NCBI GenBank assembly: GCA_030431255.1
Contig: JAUIJL010000025.1
Location: 1-64,000, forward strand
DNA from: Thermoanaerobaculia bacterium
Lineage (GTDB): Bacteria > Acidobacteriota > Thermoanaerobaculia > Multivoradales > J023
Length of the DNA: 64,000 nt
Reading direction: 5' to 3'
Shown here piece after piece: positions 34,236 through 43,315 of the stretch (the first letter of the stretch is position 1; each line of letters starts with the position of its first letter). Both the position numbers and the translations under genes were made by a program. The notes under the pieces were generated by a model that saw nothing but the letters and a program-made list of their open reading frames with translations, had not been told where the DNA came from and did not search any database.

Positions 34236-35597
34236 TTGACCGCCTCCCCTCCCCCGGAGCCCCTGGAACACCTGGCCCAAGCCCTTCGCACCGGCGCAGT
34301 GGATCTCACCGCGGCCCTGGAACAGATCGAGCAAGCATTCGATCGGCGGGAAGGCGTGCTCCAAACGTTCCTCCCCGAGCCGAATCGATTCGACCGGCTA
34401 CGTCGCCGTGCCCGAGCCTTAGTCGAGCGATTTCCTTCCCCCGCCCAGCGGCCGGTGCTCTTCGGGGTGCCCGTGGGCGTCAAGGACGTTTTTCACGCGG
34501 ATGGATTCGAAACGAGAGCGGGCTCACGTCTTCCCACCGCTGAGCTCCGCGAGCTCTACGGCAAAGAGCAAGCCCGTGCCGTCACCCTGTTGGAAAACGC
34601 AGGAGCCCTGATCCTGGGCAAGGCTGCTTGCACCGAGCTGGCCTACTTCGCGCCGGGCCCCACCCGCAACCCGGTGGATCCCGAGCACACCCCGGGGGGC
34701 TCGAGCAGCGGCTCGGCAGCGGCGGTGGCCGCGGGCCTCAGCCCGCTGACCTTGGGCACACAAACCATCGGCTCCATCGGACGTCCCGCCGCCTTCTGTG
34801 GTGTGGTCGGCTTCAAACCCAGCTACGAGCGGATCTCTCGCCAAGGCGTCGTGCCGTTGGCCGAAGGCGCCGACCACGTCGGCACCTTCACCCACACCGT
34901 GGACGGCGCGGCGTTGGCAGCTTCGGTCTTGATCGAAGACTGGCGACCGGAGCTCTGGCACCAGCTGACGTCGGATCCGCAGACGCGATCGGAAAACCGT
35001 CCGGTGCTCGGCCGCATCGTCGGCCCCTATGCCGAGCTCACCGACGATGAAGGTCGCGAAAGATTCGACTCGGCGTGCCGTCGACTGATCGAGCGAGGAT
35101 TCGTAATCCGTTCCGTGCCGGCCATGGAGCATTTCGAAGCCCTGACCGCACGCCACCGGGAGTTGGTGGCCGCCCAAGCCTTTCGTCACCATCGACGGCT
35201 CTACGAACGATTTCCGCAGCAGCTCCACATCAAAACCGTGGAGCTGCTCGAAAAAGGGCGCTCGATCTCGGACGAGGCCCTGGAGAGGGCTCTGCAAAGC
35301 CGCCTCCAGCTCCGCGATCACTTGGCTGGGCTCGAAAAACACCACGGCATCGACCTCTGGCTGTCGCCGGCGGCGCCCGGCCCCGCCCCCCGGGGACTGG
35401 AAAGCACCGGCGACCCGATCCTCAATCTGCCCTGGACCCACGCCGGCCTGCCGACCCTGGTCGTCCCGGACCTGACCGCTCCCTTCCACGACAACCCGCT
35501 ACCCACCGGCCTGCAGCTCGCGGGCCCCTTCAACGCCGACGAGCGAGCTCTGGCCTGGGGACGAACGGTAGCCGCAGCCTTGGAGACCTCCCCATGA
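34236..35597 (+). CDS. Amidase-signature family hydrolase
   Basis: A 453-aa enzyme with the Ser-cisSer-Lys triad of the amidase signature family: Lys83 in GVPVGVKDVF, the GGSSSGSAAAVAAG glycine/serine loop (cis-Ser about 157), and nucleophile Ser180 in GTQTIGSIGRPA. It hydrolyses a carboxamide to acid and ammonia; the substrate cannot be read from the motif. The stop overlaps the fdrA start (ATGA), and fdrA is followed by a DUF1116 gene. In that context a small amide such as oxamate, allophanate, biuret or a ureido compound is plausible. The start is TTG. It is not a GatA: no gatB or gatC nearby. Confidence 0.88.
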   Translation: MTASPPPEPLEHLAQALRTGAVDLTAALEQIEQAFDRREGVLQTFLPEPNRFDRLRRRARALVERFPSPAQRPVLFGVPVGVKDVFHADGFETRAGSRLPTAELRELYGKEQARAVTLLENAGALILGKAACTELAYFAPGPTRNPVDPEHTPGGSSSGSAAAVAAGLSPLTLGTQTIGSIGRPAAFCGVVGFKPSYERISRQGVVPLAEGADHVGTFTHTVDGAALAASVLIEDWRPELWHQLTSDPQTRSENRPVLGRIVGPYAELTDDEGRERFDSACRRLIERGFVIRSVPAMEHFEALTARHRELVAAQAFRHHRRLYERFPQQLHIKTVELLEKGRSISDEALERALQSRLQLRDHLAGLEKHHGIDLWLSPAAPGPAPRGLESTGDPILNLPWTHAGLPTLVVPDLTAPFHDNPLPTGLQLAGPFNADERALAWGRTVAAALETSP

Positions 35598-37324
35598 CAG
35601 CGCCTGACACCCCATCCGTGGTGCGACATCGCGTCCGCTCCGGTGCCTACCACGACTCCATCGTGCTCATGCGTTTGCAGTCGAGCCTCGCCGACCTGGA
35701 CGGTGTGGAGGACGCCGGAGCGGTGATGGCCACGGACACCAATTTGGCCCTTTTGCGGGCCAATCGCTTGCTACCGGACCCGATTCCCAAGGCCGGCCCA
35801 GAGGATTTATGGATCGCCGTGCGGGCGGAAACCGCCGAGCAGGCGGAAGCTGCCCTGGAAGAGATCGACGCCTTGCTCGCCCACCGAAACTCCGACACGG
35901 ACGGCTCTTGGCGTCCCCGCAGCCTGCGCGGCGCGAGCCGATTGCTGCCGGGAGCCCGTTGGGTCCTGATCTCGGTGCCGGGGCGTTTCGCCGCCGGGGT
36001 CGCTCGGCAAGCGCTGGACATGCATCGCAACGTGTTTCTCTACAGCGACAACGTTTCCCTCGACGACGAGCGTGAGCTGAAGCGTCTGGCCAGAGATCGT
36101 GGCCTCTTCGTGCTCGGCCCCGATTGCGGCACGGCGATGATCGGCGGCACCGGTCTGGGCTTCGCCAACCGCACCCGGCGGGGGCCCGTGGGATTGATCG
36201 CCGCGTCGGGCACCGGCCTGCAAGCGGTGGCCAGCCGGGTCCACGCCCTCGGCGAAGGCATCTCCCACGCCATCGGCACCGGCGGGCGGGATCTGCATCG
36301 AGAAATCGGCGCGATCACCACTCTCCAAGCCCTCGATCTCTTGGCCCGGGACTCCTTTACCCGGGTCATCTGTCTGATTTCCAAACCACCGTCCCCGGAG
36401 GTAGCCGCGAAGATCCTGCGCGCGGCGAGCCGGCTCGAAAAACCCGTGGTGGTGGGTTTCTTGGGGTATCCCTCCCCCGGTCGCCGGTTGGGCAACCTAC
36501 ATTTCGCCCGTGATTTGGAGGAGATCGCCGATCTCGCGCTCGAATGCCTGGCATCGACGGCGACGCCCCCAAGCGATGGCGGAGCCGCCCGCCCGTCGTA
36601 TCCTCGGGCCTATTTGCGGGGCCTATTCTCGGGCGGCACCTTGGCCTATGAAGCCCTGCTCAGCCTACGCCCCCTGCTGCTTCCCCTGGCGTCGAACCTG
36701 GGGGCGGACGGCGTCGAGCCTCTGGACGACCCGACCCGCAGCTCCGGCCATTGCATCGTCGATCTCGGCGCCGACGAGCTGACGGTCGGTCGCCTGCACC
36801 CCATGATGGACCCGGACGCCGCTAAACGCCGCCTGGAGCAAGAGGCGGCGGACCCCGAAGTCGCGGTCATTCTGATGGATTTAGTGCTCGGTGACGTCGC
36901 CCACGAAAACCCGGCCGCCACCCTGGTCGACACCATCGCCGCGATCTGTGATCGACCGGATAGCCCTCGGATCGTCCTGGCTGTGATCGGCACGGAACAA
37001 GATCCCCAAGGTCTGGAGCAGCAGATGGAAGCCCTGCGGGAAGCGGGTGCCCAGGTCTGCCTCGGCTTGCGCGACGCCATCGACGCCTGCCTGCACCTCT
37101 TACCCGAACAGACCTCGCCCGAGCAGACCTCATCAAGCGCCCCCGAAGCTGAAAAGCAACCCGACCCCAAGGACCTAGAAGGTCCGATCAGCGCCTGGAA
37201 CGTGGGCCTGGAATCCTTACACGACAGCTTGGTCGGTCAAACCTCCGAGGTCTTGCACGTGGAGTGGCGCCCACCGGCCGGCGGCAACGAGCGCCTGGCC
37301 GCTCTGCTGAAAAAGCTCAGCTGA
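35594..37324 (+). CDS. fdrA: FdrA/AllF-type acyl-CoA synthetase-like protein
   Basis: A 576-aa protein of the FdrA family, related to the succinyl-CoA synthetase alpha subunit. The N-terminus SGAYHDSIVLMRLQSSLADL and VMATDTNLALL is the family hallmark. LGPDCGTAMIGGTGLGFANRTRRG and GLIAASGTGLQAV match the CoA-ligase-like core. In E. coli, FdrA (AllF) with YlbE (AllG) and YlbF (AllH) forms oxamic transcarbamylase in allantoin catabolism. Here the AllG relative is the next gene, an amidase precedes it with 4-bp overlap, and no AllH is present. A longer frame opening at 35075 is out of frame with the amidase and rejected. The stop lies in a 14-bp tandem duplication. Confidence 0.9.
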   Translation: MTAPDTPSVVRHRVRSGAYHDSIVLMRLQSSLADLDGVEDAGAVMATDTNLALLRANRLLPDPIPKAGPEDLWIAVRAETAEQAEAALEEIDALLAHRNSDTDGSWRPRSLRGASRLLPGARWVLISVPGRFAAGVARQALDMHRNVFLYSDNVSLDDERELKRLARDRGLFVLGPDCGTAMIGGTGLGFANRTRRGPVGLIAASGTGLQAVASRVHALGEGISHAIGTGGRDLHREIGAITTLQALDLLARDSFTRVICLISKPPSPEVAAKILRAASRLEKPVVVGFLGYPSPGRRLGNLHFARDLEEIADLALECLASTATPPSDGGAARPSYPRAYLRGLFSGGTLAYEALLSLRPLLLPLASNLGADGVEPLDDPTRSSGHCIVDLGADELTVGRLHPMMDPDAAKRRLEQEAADPEVAVILMDLVLGDVAHENPAATLVDTIAAICDRPDSPRIVLAVIGTEQDPQGLEQQMEALREAGAQVCLGLRDAIDACLHLLPEQTSPEQTSSSAPEAEKQPDPKDLEGPISAWNVGLESLHDSLVGQTSEVLHVEWRPPAGGNERLAALLKKLS

Positions 37325-37334
37325 AAAAGCTCAG
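37307..37334. repeat. Perfect 14-bp tandem duplication at the fdrA stop codon
   Basis: CTGAAAAAGCTCAG occurs at 37307-37320 and again at 37321-37334. The fdrA stop TGA (37322-37324) is the junction codon. Before the duplication the gene would have run a few codons further or stopped elsewhere. Confidence 0.8.
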
Positions 37335-37392
37335 CTGAGCCACCCTAGCGACAGATATCGACCCCATCCATTCACCAGCCAATGAGAATCCT

Positions 37393-38688
37393 ATGAGCCT
37401 AGATCACGATCCAGCCCAAACCCCCGGCAACGACACCTTGGGGCAGAAAATCGACGCCGCCAATCAAACGGCCCTCGAACGCATGACCTCCGCCAGACCG
37501 GTGCTCAAATCCGTGGCCATCGCCCGCGACGTCATCCCGGCTCTTCAAGAACGTCGGCTGCTGCACGCCGGTCCGCCGATCGACTGGCCACGCATGTCCG
37601 GGCCCATGCGCGGCGCGGTCATCGGCGCGGCCATTTTCGAGGGCTGGGCAAAAGACGCAGAGTCCGCGGAAGCCATGGCCAAATCGGGAGAGATCGACTT
37701 CGCGCCCTGCCACCACCACCAAACCGTCGGGCCCATGGCCGGGGTGACCTCGCCGTCGATGGCGGTCTACGTGGTCGAGAACGAAACCCACGGCAACCTC
37801 GCCTATTCCAACCTCAACGAAGGCTACGGCAAGGTCTTGCGTTACGGCGCCTACAGCTCCGAAGTCCTCGACCGCTTGCGTTGGATGAATCAGACCATGG
37901 CCCCCTTGGTGCGCAAGGCTCTCGAAAGCAGCGGCGGTCTGGACGTCCGCACCCTGTTGGCGGAAGCCCTGCACATGGGAGACGAGGGACACAACCGCAA
38001 TAAAGCCGGCTCCCTGCTGATGCTCAAGGCCTTGGCCCCCGGCCTGACCGCCTCGGGCGCCGAGCCCGCCGACATCTCCGAGACCCTCGCCTTCATCGGC
38101 GACACCGCCCTCTCAGTGCTGAACCCGGTCATGGCCGCTTGCAAAGCCATGGCCGATGTCGCCCACGGCATCGAGCATTGCACCTTGGTCTCGACCATGG
38201 CGCGCAACGGCACCGACTTCGGCATTCGGATTTCGGGTCTGGGTGACCGCTGGTTTACGGCACCTGCCGCGACCCCGGACGGCCTCTACTTCACGGGTTT
38301 TTCCGCCGACGACGCCAACCCCGACATCGGCGACAGCACGATCACCGAAACCGCGGGCATCGGCGCCTTCGCCATGGCCGCCGCCCCCGCGATCGTCAGC
38401 TTCGTCAGTGGATCTCCCCAGGACGCCCTGCATTCCACCCTCGAAATGTACGAGATCACCGTCGGCGAGCATCCACACTTCACCATTCCCCCCCTCGACT
38501 TCCGCGGCTCTCCCGTGGGAATCGATGTGCGCAAAGTCGTCGAGCTGGGCATCACCCCACGGGTCAACACCGGCATCGCTCACCGGGAAGCGGGCATCGG
38601 CCAGGTGGGGGCCGGCTTGGTTCGTCCGCCCATGGAGATCTTCGAGCAGGCCCTGACCGCTTTTGCCGAGCTACACGACATTGGCTGA
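37393..38688 (+). CDS. DUF1116 protein (YlbE/AllG-like)
   Basis: A 431-aa cytoplasmic protein of the DUF1116 family. Recognisable segments include FAPCHHHQTVGPMAGVTSPSMAVYVVEN, AYSNLNEGYGKVLRYGAYS, and ALHMGDEGHNRNKAGSLLML. The His-rich loop and the GDEGHNRN motif are likely active-site elements. The family partners FdrA in oxamic transcarbamylase (AllG) or occurs as YahG-like paralogues. It follows fdrA by 68 bp on the same strand and is presumably co-transcribed with amidase and fdrA. The third transcarbamylase subunit (DUF2877, AllH) is not found. Confidence 0.88.
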   Translation: MSLDHDPAQTPGNDTLGQKIDAANQTALERMTSARPVLKSVAIARDVIPALQERRLLHAGPPIDWPRMSGPMRGAVIGAAIFEGWAKDAESAEAMAKSGEIDFAPCHHHQTVGPMAGVTSPSMAVYVVENETHGNLAYSNLNEGYGKVLRYGAYSSEVLDRLRWMNQTMAPLVRKALESSGGLDVRTLLAEALHMGDEGHNRNKAGSLLMLKALAPGLTASGAEPADISETLAFIGDTALSVLNPVMAACKAMADVAHGIEHCTLVSTMARNGTDFGIRISGLGDRWFTAPAATPDGLYFTGFSADDANPDIGDSTITETAGIGAFAMAAAPAIVSFVSGSPQDALHSTLEMYEITVGEHPHFTIPPLDFRGSPVGIDVRKVVELGITPRVNTGIAHREAGIGQVGAGLVRPPMEIFEQALTAFAELHDIG

Positions 38689-38784
38689 GCCCCAGGGGTC
38701 CTGAGCTCCTGAGGCCCTAGGAAAGGTTTGACCAAGCCCCGGGGCCCCTCTAAAATCAAGAGACATCTACCAGAGATTGAATTT

Positions 38785-38826
38785 AGATATCGGGACAAGC
38801 TCAGAAGATATCGGGACAAGCTCAGA
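38785..38826. repeat. Perfect 21-bp tandem duplication upstream of the heme peroxidase gene
   Basis: The 21-bp unit beginning AGATATCGGGACAAG occurs at 38785-38805 and is repeated without mismatch at 38806-38826, 45 bp before the peroxidase start. Its position in the leader could matter for expression. Confidence 0.85.
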
Positions 38827-38870
38827 GCCTTTCACCCCTAAAAGCTCGATCTGCGACCACGGAGCCCCCT

Positions 38871-40325
38871 ATGACCCAGCGAGTCCGCCATCACGGAACC
38901 GGATATGCCAGCGGTTGTGATCACCTTCGCCTCGGCAGCTTCAACAAGCTCTTTCCGGACCTGAGCGCCCGTCGATCCAGCCGAGAGGACGCCCAAGAAG
39001 AAGCCGAGCACCTCGGCGGCGTCGGTGGTTTGATGCACGATGCCGACGGCAGCTCGGCGGATTGTGACCTGCCCGCGGGTTACGCCTTCCTCGCCCAGCT
39101 CATAGACCACGACATGATGCTCGGCACCAAAACCGATCTCAACGGCGAGCAGCTGCCGGAGCACAAATTGCGCAAGTTGGCGAACCTGCGCTCGCCGTCC
39201 CTGGACTTGCACTGTCTTTATGGATTCGGCCCCGGCGCGTCCCCCCACCTTTACGATCCGGATCAGCCGGAGCTGCTGGCCGCCGGCCATGTGGACCACC
39301 CCGACGATCTCGCTCGAACCCGTCGGGGACTGGCTTTGATCGGTGACCCACGCAACGATGAAAACCTGCTGATCTCCCAGCTGCATCTGCTCTTCATTCG
39401 ATTCGCCAACCGGGTCTACCGACAGCTCCAGGACAGCGGCGCCAAGCAGCCTTTCGTGGCGGCCCAAACCAAGGTGCGGCACCACTACCAATACTTGATC
39501 GTCCACGACTTGCTGAAACGAATTTGTGCGCCTGCCATCTTCGACTTCGCCTTCGAGCAGCTGAAGAAAGGCAAGTACCCACTGTTTTACAAACAAGAAG
39601 GCCTGCAAAGCTTTCCCATGCCGGTGGAGCTGAGCGCGGCGGTCTTCCGCTTCGGCCACACCTTGTTCCGCCCGACCTATCAAATCAACGAGCAGAACCC
39701 GGACATCGACCTTCTCGACTTGCCGAGAATCGATCCCAAAAGCCCTTCGGTTCCAGAAGATCTGGTGGTGGACTGGCGGTATTTCTTCGAGATCGACCCG
39801 TCGACCGAGCCGACGCCGTGCAAAGCATTCGGCTTGCTCTTCGCCGACTCCTTGATCCGTCGGCCCGAAGCCACATCCAGCGAGTCCGCCGCGTCCCTTT
39901 CCTTGGCTTGTCGCGATCTGCTGCGCGGCCATATCCTCGGCCTACCGGACGGAATCCAAGTGGCCCAACAGCTGGTGGAGAAGAAGTATCCACTGGACCC
40001 GGCCCAAAACATCCAGCTTCACGAAGCCGCGGGCTGGAACGACATCGACCCCATGGTCCGGCGTCGAACCCTGACCGCGCCACCACTGCTCCTCTACGTG
40101 CTGCGAGAGGCCGAGGTCCAAGAGCAAGGTCAGCGCTTGGGCGCCGTCGGCTCAGCCATTCTGCTCGAGGTCTTCCTGGGTATCCTCAGCAGCTGCAAAA
40201 CGTCCTTCCTCAATCCGAAATGGAACTTCAGCCTCGACCCCGACATCGCGCCACGCACCAACGCCCTGGGCGAGCGGGTCTTCAACATGGCCGATTTCGT
40301 GCGCTTCGCCCAAGGGAAGGATTAG
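38871..40325 (+). CDS. Animal-type heme peroxidase (peroxidase-cyclooxygenase superfamily)
   Basis: A 484-aa protein with the diagnostic pattern of the superfamily: distal His80 in FLAQLIDHD, LIGDPRNDENLLISQLHLLFIRFANRVY, and proximal His263 in VFRFGHTLF. It lacks a signal peptide, so it is probably cytoplasmic. Bacterial members include peroxicin-like halide peroxidases and fatty-acid oxygenases related to cyclooxygenase and linoleate diol synthase. The ATG is preceded by GGAG. It lies in the same orientation as a MATE transporter 76 bp downstream, and about 3.5 kb before a PUFA synthase on the same strand. A fatty-acid dioxygenase role is therefore attractive but inferred. Confidence 0.85.
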   Translation: MTQRVRHHGTGYASGCDHLRLGSFNKLFPDLSARRSSREDAQEEAEHLGGVGGLMHDADGSSADCDLPAGYAFLAQLIDHDMMLGTKTDLNGEQLPEHKLRKLANLRSPSLDLHCLYGFGPGASPHLYDPDQPELLAAGHVDHPDDLARTRRGLALIGDPRNDENLLISQLHLLFIRFANRVYRQLQDSGAKQPFVAAQTKVRHHYQYLIVHDLLKRICAPAIFDFAFEQLKKGKYPLFYKQEGLQSFPMPVELSAAVFRFGHTLFRPTYQINEQNPDIDLLDLPRIDPKSPSVPEDLVVDWRYFFEIDPSTEPTPCKAFGLLFADSLIRRPEATSSESAASLSLACRDLLRGHILGLPDGIQVAQQLVEKKYPLDPAQNIQLHEAAGWNDIDPMVRRRTLTAPPLLLYVLREAEVQEQGQRLGAVGSAILLEVFLGILSSCKTSFLNPKWNFSLDPDIAPRTNALGERVFNMADFVRFAQGKD

Positions 40326-40401
40326 AATCTCGGCCCCAGATTTGTGACATCATCCGGCCTTCGCCGATCCTCGGCGGGACATCCCCTTCCCGGAGCTTTA
40401 G

Positions 40402-41784
40402 ATGAAGGCCCACGGCTCAGCCGGATACGAGCGTCTCGAAAAATTTATCGCCGATCCTCCGAAAGCCCTTTGGACGCTTTCGGTGCCGATCATTGTCGGC
40501 ATGTCCATCCAAACCCTTTATATGGTGGTGGACATGATCTTCGTCGGCCGCGCCGGTGCCGACGCCCTGACCGCTCTCTCTTTCAATTTGCCGCTCCTCT
40601 TCCTCGCCATGGGGGCCACGTTCGGCCTCGGCAGCGGCATCACGGCCTTGATCGCCCAAGCCATCGGCGCTAAAGATCAGGACAGGGCGGACGGTGTGGC
40701 GGAGCACACGGTCGCCATCGGCATCTTGATGACGCTCTTCTTCACCGTGATCGGGCTGCTCTACGGACGCCCGATCCTGCGGCTGCTCGGGGTGCCGCCG
40801 GAGCTGCTGACCCTCTCCTGGGACTATTTCAAGGTCACGGCCGCGGGTTATGTGTTCATGGTGATGGCGGTGTTCTTCCGCTCGATCTTGTCCGGTGAGG
40901 GTGAGGTCAAAATTCCGGTGATGATCCAGGCCGCGGGCACGCTTTTGAATATCGCCCTCGACCCGCTTTTCATCTTCACCCTCGGCCTCGGTGTCCAGGG
41001 GGCTGCGGCCGCCACGGTGGTCAGCCAAGCCCTGGTGGCGAGCTGTCTGTTCTATTTGCTCTTCATCCGCAAGCAAACCCACGTCCAAATCAACATGGGT
41101 CGATTCCGCTGGAGCAAACCGATCGTGGCCGGCATCTTTCGAATCGGTGTGCCCGCTTCCCTGAGCTTTTTCATCATGGGTGTGGGCAGCGCGTTCTTCA
41201 ATCGAATCTTGGTGGATTTCTCGCCCGACGCCGTGGCCGCTCATCAGGTCGGCGGACGGCTGGACCATGTGGTGGTGCTGCCGATCGTCGCCATTTCCCA
41301 CGCCTTGGTGACCCTGGTGGGCATGTTCTACGGCGCGCAACGCTTCGATTTGGTGCGTTCGATCGTCCGTTACTCGATCGTGCGCGGAATGGCGATCGGG
41401 GTGACGATCAGCGCGATTTTCTACATCTTCGCTCCGCAGCTGGCGGCTGTGTTCACCGCCGACGAAGGAATCCGCGCTCTGTCGGTGCAGTACATCCGCA
41501 CCATCTCGTTCGCCTACCCACTCTTTCCCTTGTCCATGATCACCGGGCGCTGCCTACAAGGCCTCGGCCACGGCTCGCCGGAGCTGATCCTGACGCTACT
41601 GCGAGTCTTGGTGATCGCGGTGCCGCTGGCCTATACCTTCCTCTATTTGCTGGACAAACCCGTGCAATACACCTGGGTCGCCATTGTGCTGGCCTCGTGG
41701 ACTAGCGCCGCGATCGCCTCGCTCTGGCTACGGGTCGGCTTGAATCGATCCCTCGGCTCTGAAGCAGCAAACACGCAGAGCTGA
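40402..41784 (+). CDS. MATE-family multidrug/toxin efflux transporter
   Basis: A 460-aa inner-membrane protein with about 12 hydrophobic helices in two halves. Typical MATE sequences include LSVPIIVGMSIQTLYMVVDMIFVGRAGADALTALSF in the first helices and AATVVSQALVASCLFY in the middle. It exports organic cations or metabolites using Na+ or H+. The ATG has CGGAG upstream, and the gene follows the heme peroxidase by 76 bp, so the two may be one transcript with the transporter exporting an oxidised product (inference). The 3' end faces the hydrolase gene with only 13 bp between stops, where a small GACC-TTTC-GGTC hairpin lies. Confidence 0.93.
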   Translation: MKAHGSAGYERLEKFIADPPKALWTLSVPIIVGMSIQTLYMVVDMIFVGRAGADALTALSFNLPLLFLAMGATFGLGSGITALIAQAIGAKDQDRADGVAEHTVAIGILMTLFFTVIGLLYGRPILRLLGVPPELLTLSWDYFKVTAAGYVFMVMAVFFRSILSGEGEVKIPVMIQAAGTLLNIALDPLFIFTLGLGVQGAAAATVVSQALVASCLFYLLFIRKQTHVQINMGRFRWSKPIVAGIFRIGVPASLSFFIMGVGSAFFNRILVDFSPDAVAAHQVGGRLDHVVVLPIVAISHALVTLVGMFYGAQRFDLVRSIVRYSIVRGMAIGVTISAIFYIFAPQLAAVFTADEGIRALSVQYIRTISFAYPLFPLSMITGRCLQGLGHGSPELILTLLRVLVIAVPLAYTFLYLLDKPVQYTWVAIVLASWTSAAIASLWLRVGLNRSLGSEAANTQS

Positions 41785-41797
41785 TCAGACCTTTCGG

Positions 41798-43159
41798 TCA
41801 GGGTGGGGCCGAGCGGAAAAGCCCTTCCAGCTCCTCGAGCGCACGATCATCCTTCTTCAAGATCGCCACTCTGAAAGCTTGCTCCGCCATGGATCGAGCT
41901 TCGTGGGGCGCGGGCTTGAGGGACAGCGCTCGACGAAAATGCTCCGCGGCCCCTTTCCGATCTCCGAGGTGAAGGGCCGCCTCCCCCTGGGTAGCAAATC
42001 GCCAGATATCTTCATCGGCCAGTGCGCAATGCTCCAACACGCGCGTCGCCCATGTTTCGGCTTCTTTCGGCTTCTTTTCGGCCGCCAGCAGCAGGTAGGC
42101 GACGTTGATGCCGTGATAGAAGGCTTGGGCATGATCCTGGGCGCTCTCCGACCTTTTGTAGGCGTCTCGATAGAGCGCCATCGCCTTCTCTAAATCTCCT
42201 CTTCTTCCGGTGACGTGCCAGCGACGCTTCAGCCGGCCGGCGAGCACTCCTTGGGCATCGGTGCCCAGCTTGCCGGACTGCTCCAGTAGCTCGATCGCCT
42301 CTTCCGAGCGCCCCAGATCTTCCAACGCCAAGGCGAGCAATACGAGATGTTGCTCGTCGAGCTCTTCTCGATGGGGCCACAGCCGATCCACGGCCTCCTG
42401 GAATTCCAACATCTCAATCGCCAGCCGAGCCGCGCTCAAGGGTCCCTTTGGCGTCGCCCCGCGGGTCAGCCCTTCCACCAGGATTTTCACGCTGAGGTCG
42501 TCCATGGAAGTCGGTTTCACCATCTGCAAATGATCCCCGTGCACCACGTAGCGCTGGTCCATGGGAAAGGGTCCGAGGGACGATCGCGCGGGCACGAATT
42601 CATCGCGATCACCGGCCACCGCGAAGACCTTTGGACATCCCGAGCCTTCCACCCGGCTAGCCCACTGACGGCGCAAATTGCGAATGAATTTGCCCGTGGC
42701 CGACATATCCCGAAACTGGCGTTTCAACCACCAACCCAAGGTCGCTTTATAGAGACCCTTGCTCGGGGTGCCGAATAGAAAGAGATGGCTGACCCGATGC
42801 TGGAAGCTCGCGTCGTCGAGCAGGGCTCGCTGGGCCACCAACCCCCCCATGCTGTGAGCGACCAAGACGAAAGCTCGGTAGGAGCTGAAGTCGGACGTGG
42901 TCAAGCGCGCACGGAGCAAGGTCGCTAGGGTCGACAGATCGGGATCTCCGGACCAAATACCCGTAAAGTCCGGGGCCAACCGGGTGGGATATCCCAGGGT
43001 GTGCACATCCCAATCCGCCAACCGGTCATCTCGGCAAAGAAACTCGGGGAGCCGTCCAAACGTCTCTTCCACACTACCGGAAAAACCGTGGACCAGCACG
43101 ACAGCGGCCTCCGCGCCGTCGGTTCGAGCTGCGACCCATTCCGGTTCCTTAACCCCCAT
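41798..43159 (-). CDS. Alpha/beta hydrolase (PGAP1-like lipase) fused to TPR helical repeats
   Basis: A 453-aa two-part protein with no signal peptide. Residues 1-230 are an alpha/beta hydrolase: oxyanion strand VVLVHGFSG, nucleophile Ser103 in VAHSMGG, acid about Asp184/186 (AGDRDEF), His about 207/210 (VHGDHLQM). It resembles PGAP1-like and DUF676 lipases. Residues 245-453 are helical repeats (EEAIELLEQ, AMALYRDAYKRS, AFYHGINVAYLLLA, AAEHFRRALSLKP) similar to the TRAFs-binding/DUF4071 TPR region. This architecture is seen in putative bacterial conflict or signalling effectors. ATG 43159 has AGGGGGG upstream. A terminator hairpin (copy B) lies about 160 nt ahead of the start. Confidence 0.8.
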   Translation of the reverse strand: MGVKEPEWVAARTDGAEAAVVLVHGFSGSVEETFGRLPEFLCRDDRLADWDVHTLGYPTRLAPDFTGIWSGDPDLSTLATLLRARLTTSDFSSYRAFVLVAHSMGGLVAQRALLDDASFQHRVSHLFLFGTPSKGLYKATLGWWLKRQFRDMSATGKFIRNLRRQWASRVEGSGCPKVFAVAGDRDEFVPARSSLGPFPMDQRYVVHGDHLQMVKPTSMDDLSVKILVEGLTRGATPKGPLSAARLAIEMLEFQEAVDRLWPHREELDEQHLVLLALALEDLGRSEEAIELLEQSGKLGTDAQGVLAGRLKRRWHVTGRRGDLEKAMALYRDAYKRSESAQDHAQAFYHGINVAYLLLAAEKKPKEAETWATRVLEHCALADEDIWRFATQGEAALHLGDRKGAAEHFRRALSLKPAPHEARSMAEQAFRVAILKKDDRALEELEGLFRSAPP

Positions 43160-43315
43160 CCATCCCCCCTGGGTTCAATCTTTAGTCCTTGCGGCGGAGC
43201 ACGCACCTCGGTCCAGCCGAGTTTCTTGATGGCCCGAACCTGATCTTACTTCACGCGCTTCCATACCGGCAGGTGTCGCGGCCACTAGAAGACCAGTCGC
43301 TACCAACCAGAGGGC

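Noticed and set aside
35075-35593. Upstream extension of the fdrA frame
   Set aside because: It overlaps the amidase in another frame and is low-complexity Arg/Pro. The ATGA overlap at 35594 and the family N-terminus fix the start.
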